Shown: positions 1 through 9,241, counted from the first letter of the stretch. The stretch: DNA of 64,000 nt from Pseudodesulfovibrio sediminis (GCF_020886695.1 NZ_AP024485.1:3415001-3479000); one strand, 5' to 3'. Notes: generated from the sequence alone by a model not told the origin. Numbers and translations are program-made.

Positions 1-1443
1 GTAGGCGTTCTCTTGCCAGCCAGCGCGGGCGGAACCATCGCCAACATGGCTCTGCTTATGTGCGGAAAGACTGTGGTCAATCTCAACTATACGGTCGGCC
101 CTGATTCCTTGCAGAAGGCTTTGGCTCGAGCAGGGATTCAGACGGTCGTGACTTCGGAAAAGTTTGTCACCCGGTTGAAGGCCAAGGGATTCGACCTGAA
201 GGGAATATTGATGGGTTTAACTGTGTTTCACATGGAAACCCTTAAGGACAATATTTCCAAGGCGGGATTCCTCCGCACTATGGCAATGGTTCAGGTGCTT
301 CCTACAAGTCTGTTGCGCCTTTTGTTCTTCCGCAAAGTTCCGTTGGACAGCACCGCAGCAATCCTTTTCAGTTCCGGGTCCGAGGGTACGCCGAAGGGCG
401 TCATGCTGACGCACGAAAACATCGTGGGCAATGTGAAGCAGGTTTCCAGCCTGTTCAATGCTAAGGACGATGATGTGTTTTTGGGTGCATTGCCCCTGTT
501 TCATGCCTTTGGACTGACGGCGACGACGTTCATGCCCTTGATAGAAGGCATCCCGCTTGTATGTCATCCCGATCCGACGGACGCTCGAAAGATCGGCCAG
601 GTTGTTGCGAAGTTCAAAGCGACATTTTTGTGTGCAACCCCGACGTTTTTGGGGCTTTATGCCCGCAATCGCCGATTGCATCCACTCATGTTCTCTTCCT
701 TGCGTCTTGTCGTGGCCGGGGCCGAGAAGCTCAACGAGGAAATCCGAAACGCCTTCAAAGCAAAGTTCGGGCTGGAAGTCTATGAAGGATATGGCACGAC
801 CGAGACCACTCCCGTGGCCAGCGTCAACACACCGGACGTTATCAATTTGAGCGATTTCACCGTACAGGTCGGCTCCAAGGCCGGGACTGTAGGGCTGCCC
901 CTCCCTGGAAGCGCCTTCCGAATCGTTGATCCCCAGACCCTTGAGGACCTCCCTGAAGGGGAGGCTGGCCTCATACTCATTGGTGGAACCCAGATTATGA
1001 AGGGATATCTTGATGATGAGCAGAAGACTGCCGAAGTTATCGTGGAGCAGGATGGTGTCCGTTGGTACAAGAGCGGCGATAAAGGCCGTGTCGATCCCGA
1101 CGGCTTCCTGGTCATCATGGACCGATACTCGCGCTTCGCAAAGATCGGCGGAGAGATGGTGAGCCTGACCGCCGTGGAAGAATCCCTGTTTAAAGTCGCA
1201 CCTGGGGAAATCGATACTGCCGCTGTTGCCATCCCGGACGCCAAGAAAGGCGAGCGCATTGTTGCTCTGGTTCAGGGGATGGAAGATCCCTCCACCTTGA
1301 AAGGCGCAATGCTTGAAGCTGGCGTCGATTCGTTGTCCGTCCCGTCTCAGTTCTACAGCGTTGCCGAAATTCCGAAGCTGGGGACCGGAAAGAAGGATTT
1401 GGCCGGGGCCAAGAAGCTCGCTTTGGAATTCGCAAATGCTTAA
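1..1443 (+). CDS. Acyl-ACP/acyl-CoA synthetase (AMP-forming), 5' end outside window
   Basis: This is the C-terminal 480 codons of an adenylate-forming fatty-acyl ligase; the reading frame is open from base 1, so the start lies outside the window. It should activate fatty acids with ATP for transfer to ACP or CoA. The phosphate-binding loop SSGSEGTPKG lies near bases 370-400, the YGTTET motif near 789-806 and the C-terminal lysine motif GTGKKDL near 1382-1402. The family resembles the synthetase half of Aas. It overlaps the next gene, an acyltransferase, by 8 bases, so the two activities that Aas fuses appear here as separate adjacent proteins. The acyl carrier (ACP or CoA) cannot be told from sequence. 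Confidence 0.88.
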   Translation, partial: VGVLLPASAGGTIANMALLMCGKTVVNLNYTVGPDSLQKALARAGIQTVVTSEKFVTRLKAKGFDLKGILMGLTVFHMETLKDNISKAGFLRTMAMVQVLPTSLLRLLFFRKVPLDSTAAILFSSGSEGTPKGVMLTHENIVGNVKQVSSLFNAKDDDVFLGALPLFHAFGLTATTFMPLIEGIPLVCHPDPTDARKIGQVVAKFKATFLCATPTFLGLYARNRRLHPLMFSSLRLVVAGAEKLNEEIRNAFKAKFGLEVYEGYGTTETTPVASVNTPDVINLSDFTVQVGSKAGTVGLPLPGSAFRIVDPQTLEDLPEGEAGLILIGGTQIMKGYLDDEQKTAEVIVEQDGVRWYKSGDKGRVDPDGFLVIMDRYSRFAKIGGEMVSLTAVEESLFKVAPGEIDTAAVAIPDAKKGERIVALVQGMEDPSTLKGAMLEAGVDSLSVPSQFYSVAEIPKLGTGKKDLAGAKKLALEFANA

Positions 1444-2626
1444 GCGGACAATGCAATGGGCAAGGAACCGACTTTTCAGGACGTACTTCCGAGATATCCG
1501 GGTCCAAGGGATTGCCGACGTGCCCGGTTCCGGCGTGGTGCTGTATGCCTGCGTCCATCGAAATGGGGCGGTTGATGGCCTCGTTATGGAATCCGTTCTC
1601 GACAATACGCTTGGAATCGCCGGTAAAAACCTTACCCGGTCTGCCTATTTGCGGATGTTCCTCGGGGATTGCGTGTCCATATACCGACATCCGGCGACAA
1701 CTGCCGAGAACAAGGAGAATCTGCGGCAATTGAAAACAGCAGCGGTGGCTGCTGTCAATGGCAGACGAGTCATGATGTTCCCGGAAGGAACGAGCAAGCT
1801 TGGCCCTAAACTGTTGCCTGTGAAAAAGGGAATGGCATACCTCGCGAAGTTGACGGTCAAGGAAGCGGACGGCATACCTGTGCATATCGTCCCAGTCGGA
1901 CTTCATTACGAAAGGGGTTTTGAGTTTCGCAGTGTTGTGGAGATCTACTTTGGCCGGCACATCATTGTCGACAGTCAGGATACAAAGGATCTCGAGAAAC
2001 TTACTGAACGCATTTCGGAAGCCATGGCTTCAGTGGCCGTTCAGTTTGACGATGCGGAAAGTCAGCGCAGGGGCGAATTGTTCGCCGACGTTGTCGTGAG
2101 CATGGACGAGACAATATCTCACAGGCAGGCATGCCTTGATTATGGGGCGGGGAGCGTCCCTCAACATGTTCGAGCCGTTTTTGACGACGCCATAAAAGGG
2201 CGTGACCGTCATTCTCTCGTACCGGTAGTGCCTATTGGGGGCATAGCGGGAGTGGCGCTTGAACTACTGCTGCTCACACCTTTTGTTGCAGGGGCATTCA
2301 TCGTTAACGCCTTGCCCGTCCTGGGGGGAAGCGTCGCGGCGAGGCTGCTGGCCGATGACGATAACGTAATCACCCTCTGGCGGATTCTTGTTGGTACTCC
2401 CCTTTTGTTTCTTCAGACCACAGCCTATTTCCTGTTGGCATTGTTCAATCCCGCATGGGCGGTGTTTGGCTTAGTCGGATATTCGGCGATGACTGCGACT
2501 GGGATAGCCGTCTATTGGAGATGGAAAAAAGTGTTGGCCCAAGTCTTCAATATGTTGGCTGGTGGACGAAAGGAAATCAGGCACAGCAACGTATTGGCGA
2601 AGGAGTGGCTCGAATGCGGACGATGA
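1436..2626 (+). CDS. PlsC-like acyltransferase with C-terminal membrane region
   Basis: The product is a 396-residue glycerolipid-type acyltransferase. The catalytic motif is HRNGAVDG (near residue 41), a spaced HxNxxxD form like that of some eukaryote-type glycerol-phosphate acyltransferases rather than strict Hx4D, and the acyl-acceptor motif FPEGTS lies near residue 115. The last 140 residues hold two or three hydrophobic segments (for example around GVALELLLLTPFVAGAF), so the enzyme is membrane-bound. ATG 1436 was chosen because it overlaps the upstream stop and precedes the first conserved residues; ATG 1451 is possible. It probably uses the acyl donor made by the upstream ligase. The acceptor lipid is unknown. 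Confidence 0.82.
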   Translation: MLKRTMQWARNRLFRTYFRDIRVQGIADVPGSGVVLYACVHRNGAVDGLVMESVLDNTLGIAGKNLTRSAYLRMFLGDCVSIYRHPATTAENKENLRQLKTAAVAAVNGRRVMMFPEGTSKLGPKLLPVKKGMAYLAKLTVKEADGIPVHIVPVGLHYERGFEFRSVVEIYFGRHIIVDSQDTKDLEKLTERISEAMASVAVQFDDAESQRRGELFADVVVSMDETISHRQACLDYGAGSVPQHVRAVFDDAIKGRDRHSLVPVVPIGGIAGVALELLLLTPFVAGAFIVNALPVLGGSVAARLLADDDNVITLWRILVGTPLLFLQTTAYFLLALFNPAWAVFGLVGYSAMTATGIAVYWRWKKVLAQVFNMLAGGRKEIRHSNVLAKEWLECGR

Positions 2627-3513
2627 ACGGTGATATGCAGTCTTTTTCAAATATCTTCGCCCATGAGATCTGCATGATCCTCATGCTGGGGCAGATTCTG
2701 ATACGGCTCGCTCTATCGTCACACGCCTATGGCTGGATGTCCGCTTACGTTTTCGTCTTGGCCGTATATGGCGTTCTCATGTTTTTTGGCCGGAAATATC
2801 TTGGCCCGCTTACGAATCGATTCCGGCTTCTCTGGAATGTCGTTGTGATGAATTTTGCATTCACCAGCATCAAGTACGTCGTTCCCGCTCTTGGCCTCAC
2901 AGCCCGCGATGCGAGTCTGGCCGCGATCGATGTGTCTCTCGTCGGCGGAGATTTGAGCGTATGGGCCCAGCAGTTTTATTCCAAGCCTATGACGGAAATA
3001 ATGAGCCTTGGATATATGCTGTTCATCGTATTTCTTTTCTTCAGTTTTTTTTATTACGGGATCAAGGCTGACCTGCCCAAGCTGTTATCTTTTTGTTCAG
3101 GGCTGTTCGTTCTCTATGCTTTCGGGATAACCGGTTACACGCTGGTGCCCGCCCAAGGGCCATATGCGTATTATGCCCACATGTTGACCACGCCGGTTGA
3201 AGGATTCGTCTTTACCTGGCTCAACGGCATGATGGTGGCAGCAGGGTCGTCCGGGTATGACGTTTTTCCCAGTCTCCACGTGGGGGTTGGCCTGTATATG
3301 CTCCTTTTCTTTGCACGGTTCGACCGCGCCTTGTGGCGAGTCTATGTCGTTCCGTTTATCCTTCTCGTCATCTCGACTATCTATCTGAGATATCATTACT
3401 TCATCGACCTAGTCTGCGGGGCATCGCTTTCCCTTGTCTGCTTTTATTCCTGTTTGGGTTTTGCGTTTCGCAACGCATCAAAGAAGCAGGCCGCCTTTTC
3501 AAAGATCAAATAA
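2623..3513 (+). CDS. PAP2-superfamily integral membrane protein (inositol-phosphorylceramide-synthase-like)
   Basis: The product is a 296-residue polytopic membrane protein. It carries the last two blocks of the PAP2 active site: FPSLHVG with the catalytic histidine, and RYHYFIDLVCG with the second histidine and aspartate. Such enzymes remove or transfer a phosphate-linked head group on membrane lipids; the arrangement with hydrophobic segments before the motifs recalls the PAP2_3 group, which includes phospho-head-group transferases. ATG 2623 overlaps the acyltransferase stop (ATGA), which implies translational coupling. With the neighbours it points to lipid assembly at the inner membrane. 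Whether it is a phosphatase or a transferase is not visible from the sequence. Confidence 0.78.
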   Translation: MNGDMQSFSNIFAHEICMILMLGQILIRLALSSHAYGWMSAYVFVLAVYGVLMFFGRKYLGPLTNRFRLLWNVVVMNFAFTSIKYVVPALGLTARDASLAAIDVSLVGGDLSVWAQQFYSKPMTEIMSLGYMLFIVFLFFSFFYYGIKADLPKLLSFCSGLFVLYAFGITGYTLVPAQGPYAYYAHMLTTPVEGFVFTWLNGMMVAAGSSGYDVFPSLHVGVGLYMLLFFARFDRALWRVYVVPFILLVISTIYLRYHYFIDLVCGASLSLVCFYSCLGFAFRNASKKQAAFSKIK

Positions 3514-3523
3514 CGGAGGCAAC

Positions 3524-5971
3524 ATGAGCATCACTGATTTCACCGTACAAAGCGGCGTTGAAGAGGCTGGAGGCAAGGGTCACAATCTCAAGCGTCTGAC
3601 ATCCATGGGGTTCCATGTTCCTGGCGGCATCGTCGTGGGAGCGTCTTTTTACCATGATAATTACCCGGCTCCTCCTGCCTTCGATCTCAATGACGAATCC
3701 GTGCTTGAGGAGCAATGCCAAGCTATGCGGAAGCGGGTCATGTCTCTTGAACTGCCCGAAGGGGTGGAAGAAAAGATGGCCTTAATGCTTGATAGTTTTT
3801 CCGCTTCGACACGATTTGCCGTCAGGTCATCTTCTACTTTCGAGGACCTTTCTTCCGCAGCCTTTGCCGGACAGCACGATACATTTTTGAATACGTCTCG
3901 TGAGGATGTGGTTGAAGCGGTGAAAAAGTGCTTCGCTTCATTGTGGAGTCCCCATGCCGTTCGCTACAGGACTCATAACGGCTTTGCCCAGGAGGACGCT
4001 TCCATGGCCGTGGTCATCCAGGAGATGCTTTCCCCCGACAGTTCGGGGGTGGTCTTTTCCGTGGACCCGGTCGGGGGAGAGCTGAAGCATGTGCTTATCG
4101 AAGGCAACTTTGGTGTAGGCGAGTCTGTTGTCGGGGGCGAGGCTGTGACGGACTCGTGGCTGGTCGATCCGGCGGCGTCATCCATAGTGGAGCGCCGGGT
4201 CAACACCAAGGAACATCAAATTGTCTTGTCGGACAAAGGAGTGGTTGAACAGGCCATCCCCAAGAATTTGAAGGATGCTCCGTGTCTGTCCGATGAAGAG
4301 ATCCAGGAGATCGCGGCTACAGCCAAACGGATCGAGCAGGCTTACGGATCGCCGCAGGATATCGAATGGGCGCTGGTGAAAGGGGAACTGTTCATACTGC
4401 AATCTCGTCCGTTGACCAAAATACCTCCCCGCTACACGCGGGATGAGTCTGCAGAACGTTTCCCCGAGCCACTTACGCCCTTGACCTGGAGCTATGTGGA
4501 GGAGGCGTTTAACCAATCTCTTGAGCATTCGCTTGATCTCATGGGGATCAGCCTGCCGACGCGTCCATGGTTCACACGGATCGACTCCTACATCTATGGC
4601 AACCAGAATGCCGTCGAATTGCTGGCGCTTAACCGTCCGATCGACATGCGTAGTTTTGACCGACTCAGGGAACAGGTGCCCCTTTTGCGGGAGCGTTTTC
4701 AATGGGTTGTCGACCTGCCCAATGATTGGGCGTCCGACCTGGACACCTTCCTCATGAGCGTGGGACGGCTTGGAACCATCGACTTCAATTCGTTTACGTC
4801 CACGGTTCAATATCATGAGTACTTTCAAGAACTCTTCAATGCTTCCTGCGAGTACTTCAAGCCCAATATCGCCATCTCAATGACTCAATCTTTCTTGGTG
4901 AGAACCCTGTTCGAGTATTTGATGCTCACAACGGGAGATCAGCTTGAAGCCCAAGGCATACTCAAAGGTTTGATAGCTGATTGTGGCGCGAAAACGGGAC
5001 AGGTCAACAAAGGTATCGCCACATTGGCGGGGATTGCCCGCAAGGAGCAATCGCTTCTTGATTTGCTCGGCAAGGGTGGCGAGACAGCACTGTCCGAAAT
5101 AAACAGCCATGAGGAATTCAATGACCGCTTCCAGCGCTTTCTCAGCCAGTATGGTCATCGGGAGACGACTTTCGACTACCATGTGCCGACTTGGGGCGAA
5201 GCGCCCCATGTTGTGCTTGACCTCGTGAATGTCGTTGCCACTTCAGGGCAGGAAGCTTCCGACACAAGGGAAGGGGAACTGGTCGAGCGAAGGGTTGCCT
5301 GCATTATGCAAGTAATGGAACGAACTCCTGAGGATCTGCGCCCTTTTGCCGACGAGCTGATTCGGCTGGCACGTCAGTTCTCCTGGCTCGATGACATGGA
5401 ACATTTCCAGACGACGCGTATCAACCCGCTTGTTAGAAAGGTTATAGGGGCCTTTGGCCTTCATCTTGGATTGGAGAATCCTTATGACCTCTTTTTTCTC
5501 AGTAAGCCGGAGATAGAATCCATTCATTCTGAGAGTATGCCTGAGGAACTGCTTGCGACTATCCATGAGAGAAAAGAGCTGCATCTAAAAGCGTTCGAAA
5601 CGGAGCCTGTGTGGGCGATCGGTGTTTCCGACGAAATGGAAATAGCCGATGAAGGTGTTTTCAAGGGGGTTCCAGGTAGCCCAGGAACAGCGGAAGGAGA
5701 AGCGTATCTCGTCCACGGCGTTGAGGATTTTCCGCATATGCCGGAAGGCGCTATTCTGGTGGCCAAGACGACGAATCCGTCATGGACGCCGCTTTTTTAC
5801 AAGTGTTCAGCTCTCGTCACAGAATCCGGCGGCCCGCTTTCTCACGGTGCGGTCACGGCGCGTGAGCTTGGCATTCCAGCGGTCATGTTTATCCGGGGAG
5901 CACTCAAAAAGTTCCGTAACGGGGAACAGTTGCGCGTTGACGGGCAACTCGGGATCGTTCAGCGAGTGTAG
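3524..5971 (+). CDS. PEP-synthase-like dikinase with rifampin-phosphotransferase domain order
   Basis: The 815-residue product has an N-terminal ATP-grasp domain (about 1-310; SSSTFEDL, GGEAVTDSW), a long middle region of roughly 400 residues and a C-terminal swivelling phosphohistidine domain with GGPLSHGAVTAREL (His774). True PEP synthase ends in a PEP-binding barrel after the histidine domain; here the histidine domain is the C terminus, as in rifampin phosphotransferase. It should therefore transfer the beta-phosphate of ATP through His774 to an acceptor bound by the middle region, releasing AMP and phosphate. GGAGG lies 5 bases before ATG 3524. It is 10 bases after the PAP2 gene, so a lipid-linked acceptor is plausible but unproven. 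Confidence 0.85.
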   Translation: MSITDFTVQSGVEEAGGKGHNLKRLTSMGFHVPGGIVVGASFYHDNYPAPPAFDLNDESVLEEQCQAMRKRVMSLELPEGVEEKMALMLDSFSASTRFAVRSSSTFEDLSSAAFAGQHDTFLNTSREDVVEAVKKCFASLWSPHAVRYRTHNGFAQEDASMAVVIQEMLSPDSSGVVFSVDPVGGELKHVLIEGNFGVGESVVGGEAVTDSWLVDPAASSIVERRVNTKEHQIVLSDKGVVEQAIPKNLKDAPCLSDEEIQEIAATAKRIEQAYGSPQDIEWALVKGELFILQSRPLTKIPPRYTRDESAERFPEPLTPLTWSYVEEAFNQSLEHSLDLMGISLPTRPWFTRIDSYIYGNQNAVELLALNRPIDMRSFDRLREQVPLLRERFQWVVDLPNDWASDLDTFLMSVGRLGTIDFNSFTSTVQYHEYFQELFNASCEYFKPNIAISMTQSFLVRTLFEYLMLTTGDQLEAQGILKGLIADCGAKTGQVNKGIATLAGIARKEQSLLDLLGKGGETALSEINSHEEFNDRFQRFLSQYGHRETTFDYHVPTWGEAPHVVLDLVNVVATSGQEASDTREGELVERRVACIMQVMERTPEDLRPFADELIRLARQFSWLDDMEHFQTTRINPLVRKVIGAFGLHLGLENPYDLFFLSKPEIESIHSESMPEELLATIHERKELHLKAFETEPVWAIGVSDEMEIADEGVFKGVPGSPGTAEGEAYLVHGVEDFPHMPEGAILVAKTTNPSWTPLFYKCSALVTESGGPLSHGAVTARELGIPAVMFIRGALKKFRNGEQLRVDGQLGIVQRV

Positions 5972-6639
5972 ATTGTTGGCGCACTGGGACGGTGGCCGGG
6001 ATCACGTTCTTGTTTATGGCACAGGTGTTCTGGTCGAAGATGGCCGCACAGCGTCAGAGCACCGTGCGTTACTATGCTTCCGACAGAAGCCGAGTTAGGA
6101 CGTCTGCCTGGATGCCCATCTCGACACTGCCAGGCAAAGTCTCTTCCGGCGTCTAAAGCGACGCTCCTAGCGATCTCATCCTTATCAACTGTTTTATTGA
6201 TTGGATGGATTTTAGAAGTTCCTCTGTGGAGGTAGTGCAGTCCGTGGCAGATGGCGAATGTTTCTTCGTCCTCGAAGTCGTGACAGGCTGCTGCATGATG
6301 GCCGTCATGCCGATCATAGTCTGGAATTTCAGCTCATTCGTATTCATGTTTGGATATCCTGGCATCTCGCTAAAAGTGCGGAGCGATCGCTGCATAAATT
6401 TGAGCCTGCGCATACTCATCTTTGGTGTCCGAAGCTTGCGTGAAAGTCCCCCAGCACTGTTGAAGAAGAATTATGAAATTAACAGTGTTCTCGTGCTACA
6501 GCCTCTTTTGGGAAAATACATTTTTGGATAGGATTTGGCTTGGAGAGATATACACCCCCTGGCCCCTATAGATACTAAAATAAGAATGCCTTATGAGCTT
6601 TGTGTGTACAAAATGCGTATAATCCATTGTTTCGGCCAA
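5972..6639. other. Intergenic stretch without convincing gene
   Basis: These 670 bases lie between the dikinase stop and the tRNA terminator. Short open frames exist on both strands (for example 88 codons on the minus strand at 6153-6419), but none has a good ribosome-binding site or a recognisable domain. It may hold decayed coding sequence. No repeat or RNA gene was recognised. Confidence 0.5.
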
Positions 6640-6680
6640 AAAGGAAAAGCCCCACAACGACATAAGTCGTTGTGGGGCCT
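6640..6680 (-). terminator. Original tRNA-Thr terminator, displaced by the prophage
   Basis: There is a perfect 13-bp stem at 6649-6661/6666-6678 with a 4-base loop. Read on the minus strand it is followed by CTTTTCCTTTTT. It lies just beyond attL, in the position expected for the terminator of the minus-strand tRNA before the prophage split the locus. Confidence 0.8.
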
Positions 6681-6685
6681 TACTA

Positions 6686-6736
6686 TTCCTTGGAGCCAGG
6701 AATCGGAGTTGAACCGACGACCTACTGATTACGAAT
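6686..6736 (-). repeat. attL: 51-bp duplicate of tRNA-Thr 3' end
   Basis: The 51 bases are identical to 43160-43210 in the tRNA-Thr gene, including the CCA, T arm and part of the anticodon stem and loop. Identity breaks at 6685 and 6737. This is the fragment left at the far end when the phage attP restored the tRNA at the other end. Confidence 0.95.
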
Positions 6737-7280
6737 AGGTCGCGGGATGGCGTAAATAAAGGGTTTCCGGGGGAGATGGACTAAATATGGACTTTGGGAG
6801 TCTGGCAAGGTCGATTTTGTGCAACGCCGACTTCATCCACCTTTGAAGCCTTTAACCCGCATGGATTATAACTAAATCGGCCATTATAAAGCTGCTCTGC
6901 GACAGGACCCTTTCCCCTATTTGAAAAGTCCCTGAGTTTTTAAAAAACCCGGAAACCCGCATGGGCATTGTGACTGACTGATTTCTGGTCAGTAGGTCGG
7001 ACGCTCTTCAAAATGGCGCAGAGCTGCACCGACTTGCAAACATTGCGAAAAGGTTAATTGTTTTAACCGCCTACAGCCACAACGTTTCGGGGGGTGCTTT
7101 GCGTGTCTTTGAACTTGCGCAAAAAACGGACGAAAAAGCGCGAAGGCGGGAGCGGAGGAGTGATTTTTTTCGGTGTTTGTTTTTATTGTGGACCGACGGA
7201 GTGTGAATCTATTTTGATTTGAATGGTTGCAGTTGAATTTGTGATCTTATACCGTTTCTCAAATTAATGGGAGGCATTCA
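6737..7280. other. Prophage left end, non-coding
   Basis: No convincing gene lies in these 544 bases. The segment next to attL holds paired ATGGAC motifs at 6776-6793 that resemble motifs beside the other att site, so part of it probably forms the phage arm of the integrase complex. The last 60 bases should hold the promoter of the pentapeptide-repeat gene. Confidence 0.5.
6776..6793. promoter_or_regulatory. Possible integrase arm-type site (left)
   Basis: ATGGACTAAATATGGACT, 40 bases inside attL, matches 15 of 18 bases of ATGGACCCAATATGGACC at 43030-43047, inside attR. Short direct repeats on both sides of the core are typical of arm-type integrase or excisionase sites. The role is inferred. 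Confidence 0.4.
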
Positions 7281-8606
7281 GTGGGCTGTTGCAAATGCGA
7301 AGAACATGAGTGGGATGATCCGCAACCTGTTGTTTATACGGATTCGGATGACGGCAAGGACTATTGCCTATTCCATGCCCCGGCGGAGCATAAGGGTGTA
7401 TCTGTCGATGGATTCAATGAACAGGTGTCAGAGCGTATACAGGCTACGGTAGATCTCGGGGAAGAGGTACCGCCATGCGATTTGAGTGGAACTATATTTC
7501 CGGGAGATATTTGCTTTGATCGAGATTGCATTTTGCCTTGTATCACATTTCAACATGCTCAGTTTGTAGGACATGCATTTTTTGACTGTGTTACCTTAAG
7601 AGGTCAGGCACTCTTTGATGAAGTTTCCTTCAAGAGGGACGCCTGCTTTCGCAGTGTCACCTTTGATGGTGCAGTCTTTTTCAAAGAGGCTATATTCAGT
7701 GGGAATGCACTTTTTTTGGGAACAAACTTCAATATGGGATTTTTCTCCAAAGCGACTTTTCACGAAGACGTGTTTTTACAGAATTCCACCTTTAATGGGG
7801 CGATAGATTTTATTGAGGCCACCTTTAAGAAAATGGCGTACTTTAATCGGGCCATTTTCGATGGAGACGCAACATTTATCAAGACGACCTTCTGTCAGAA
7901 CGCAGATTACTCAGGAACACAATGCAACACTAAGCTTCTTTTTGGATTAATTAAAATAGATGAAAATACTATTCTCAAATTTGCTAACTGCAGAATCTCC
8001 TCAGAGGCCATTACCTTCCAAAATTGCGATCCCACCTGTCTAGACCTCACCCAACAACGCGACCTAACCAATATCCATTTCATTGATTCCCCTTGGGAAA
8101 AGAATGACCGCATCAAGGCATGCACCGAGGATGACAGGCTTCAGCTCACCCGCGATTTTTACCAGCGTATGAAGGCCAAATACAAAGCCGAGAACAACGA
8201 ATATGAGGCGTCCAGATGGCATGTGGCTGAGAAGGAAGCACAGTTGAAGCTGCTTGGGCAAAGTGAGAATGTGAAGTTCAATTGGTTTATGTTGTGGCTT
8301 TACAAGCAGTCTAGCTTTTTTGGGGAGTGGCCGCGTCGGGCTTTTAAGGTGTTTCTGTTGCTTCTTTTTTTGCCGTTATTGATATTGACGGGCATTGAAG
8401 TATATCAGCATTTTGCGTGGATGCAATTTGATCCTGCAAAAGTGGACCATGTCATTGGCGAGTGGCTTAGGTATATCCCATTGACTAAAGCAGCCTCCGA
8501 TGAACCTTCTAGCGCTTTGCGCGCCTTCATGTTCTTCTGGCAACTCCTCATCACCGTCCAAGCCGCCCTGTTCGCATTCGCTCTGCGGAACAACTTCCGG
8601 CGCTAG
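7281..8606 (+). CDS. Pentapeptide-repeat protein with C-terminal membrane anchor
   Basis: The 441-residue product starts at a GTG with GGGAGG 6 bases upstream. Its N terminus has Cys/His pairs (CCKCEEH, YCLFH) that could bind metal. About residues 65-260 are F-rich pentapeptide repeats of the xxFxxA type, which fold as a right-handed beta helix. A charged linker follows, then two hydrophobic helices (about 355-380 and 415-435) and a basic FALRNNFRR end. The membrane part lacks a visible ion-selectivity motif, unlike the second pentapeptide protein at 35.9 kb. It is a cargo gene at the left prophage edge, probably expressed from its own promoter in the lysogen. Function is unknown; superinfection exclusion is one possibility. 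Confidence 0.8.
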   Translation: MGCCKCEEHEWDDPQPVVYTDSDDGKDYCLFHAPAEHKGVSVDGFNEQVSERIQATVDLGEEVPPCDLSGTIFPGDICFDRDCILPCITFQHAQFVGHAFFDCVTLRGQALFDEVSFKRDACFRSVTFDGAVFFKEAIFSGNALFLGTNFNMGFFSKATFHEDVFLQNSTFNGAIDFIEATFKKMAYFNRAIFDGDATFIKTTFCQNADYSGTQCNTKLLFGLIKIDENTILKFANCRISSEAITFQNCDPTCLDLTQQRDLTNIHFIDSPWEKNDRIKACTEDDRLQLTRDFYQRMKAKYKAENNEYEASRWHVAEKEAQLKLLGQSENVKFNWFMLWLYKQSSFFGEWPRRAFKVFLLLLFLPLLILTGIEVYQHFAWMQFDPAKVDHVIGEWLRYIPLTKAASDEPSSALRAFMFFWQLLITVQAALFAFALRNNFRR

Positions 8607-8626
8607 TACCTCCATCCCCCAAACCC

Positions 8627-8664
8627 AAAAAGCCCCCGGCAGTGTTTTTCTGCCGGGGGCTTCT
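8627..8664. terminator. Bidirectional rho-independent terminator
   Basis: AGCCCCCGGCAG pairs with CTGCCGGGGGCT around a short T-rich loop, flanked by A-run and T-run. It ends the pentapeptide gene on the plus strand and the DUF805 gene on the minus strand. The same hairpin recurs at 9204. Confidence 0.85.
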
Positions 8665-8690
8665 TTTATGCTTCCCTGTTAATTTTGGGC
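8627..8690. repeat. Duplicated gene-tail plus terminator, copy A
   Basis: About 60 bases are nearly identical to 9204-9267. In copy B this segment contains the last codons of the small helical-protein gene (encoding PRKIDREA and stop). In copy A the same frame reads PPKINREA and stop, but the gene body has been replaced by DUF805. Copy A is thus the remnant of a second small helical gene. Confidence 0.75.
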
Positions 8691-8696
8691 GGGGGT

Positions 8697-9089
8697 TTAT
8701 GAAGTCACTTGTGCCCTACCTTTTGGATCTTGTCCGTAAAGGTTCGCACCATGGACTCCATCCAAAAAGCCAAGTTGAATAAATACAATAATATTAGCCA
8801 GTGGAATAAAAGAGAACAAAACATACCCGCCAGCGTGACCTCGGTCGTGAAATCTCTTAACGCTAACTGCTAACTCTATCCAAATACCTAGAATGACAAT
8901 AGGAACAAAAACAAGAGTATCCATCCCCTCCGGCCAAGATGGCTGTGGTAGTGTAAAAGCCAAAATAAATAAAATCTTCCCTATAATAAACCCTTTCAAC
9001 CAAAAATCTAAACGAGTGCAACGACCTTCAAAACTGAAGAGCGTGTGAAGAATTGAACCATTATATGCGGGAGTCGTAGAATACGTCAT
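8697..9089 (-). CDS. DUF805 inner-membrane protein
   Basis: The 130-residue product has the DUF805 signature: an N-terminal F-GRCTRLDFW block, three to four hydrophobic segments, the motif KRFHDRGHAGG and a C-terminal NLYGQDPKG. The family is found in bacterial inner membranes and its function is not established. ATG 9089 was preferred over an upstream ATG at 9125 because GAGA precedes it and the family N terminus fits. The gene sits between two copies of a 60-bp gene-tail/terminator repeat, which suggests it arrived as an inserted cassette. It is AT-richer than the structural genes. Confidence 0.8.
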   Translation of the reverse strand: MTYSTTPAYNGSILHTLFSFEGRCTRLDFWLKGFIIGKILFILAFTLPQPSWPEGMDTLVFVPIVILGIWIELAVSVKRFHDRGHAGGYVLFSFIPLANIIVFIQLGFLDGVHGANLYGQDPKGRAQVTS

Positions 9090-9203
9090 ATTAGTCTCTT
9101 TTTTCTCAATGTTAAAAATTAACATTTGCAGTATACAGAATGTCTATATATGTCCACTACGGAATTAGGAGGGGGGGCTAGTTTTTAGTCCCCCAAAATA
9201 ACT

Positions 9204-9241
9204 AAAAAGCCCCCGGCAGTGTTTTTCTGCCGGGGGCTTGT
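9204..9241. terminator. Bidirectional rho-independent terminator (second copy)
   Basis: The hairpin has the same 12-bp stem and loop as the terminator at 8627. On the minus strand it ends the small helical-protein operon controlled by the C4-like RNA. Confidence 0.85.

Noticed and set aside
217-1605. Long minus-strand open frame opposite the acyl ligase
   Set aside because: It is a mirror of the real plus-strand gene; its residues show no domain and it has no ribosome-binding site.
6153-6419. 88-codon minus-strand frame in the left intergenic region
   Set aside because: No ribosome-binding site and no recognisable domain; left as possible decayed sequence.
6535-6738. Small plus-strand frame across terminator and attL
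   Set aside because: It reads through the terminator hairpin and the tRNA fragment, and cannot be a conserved gene.
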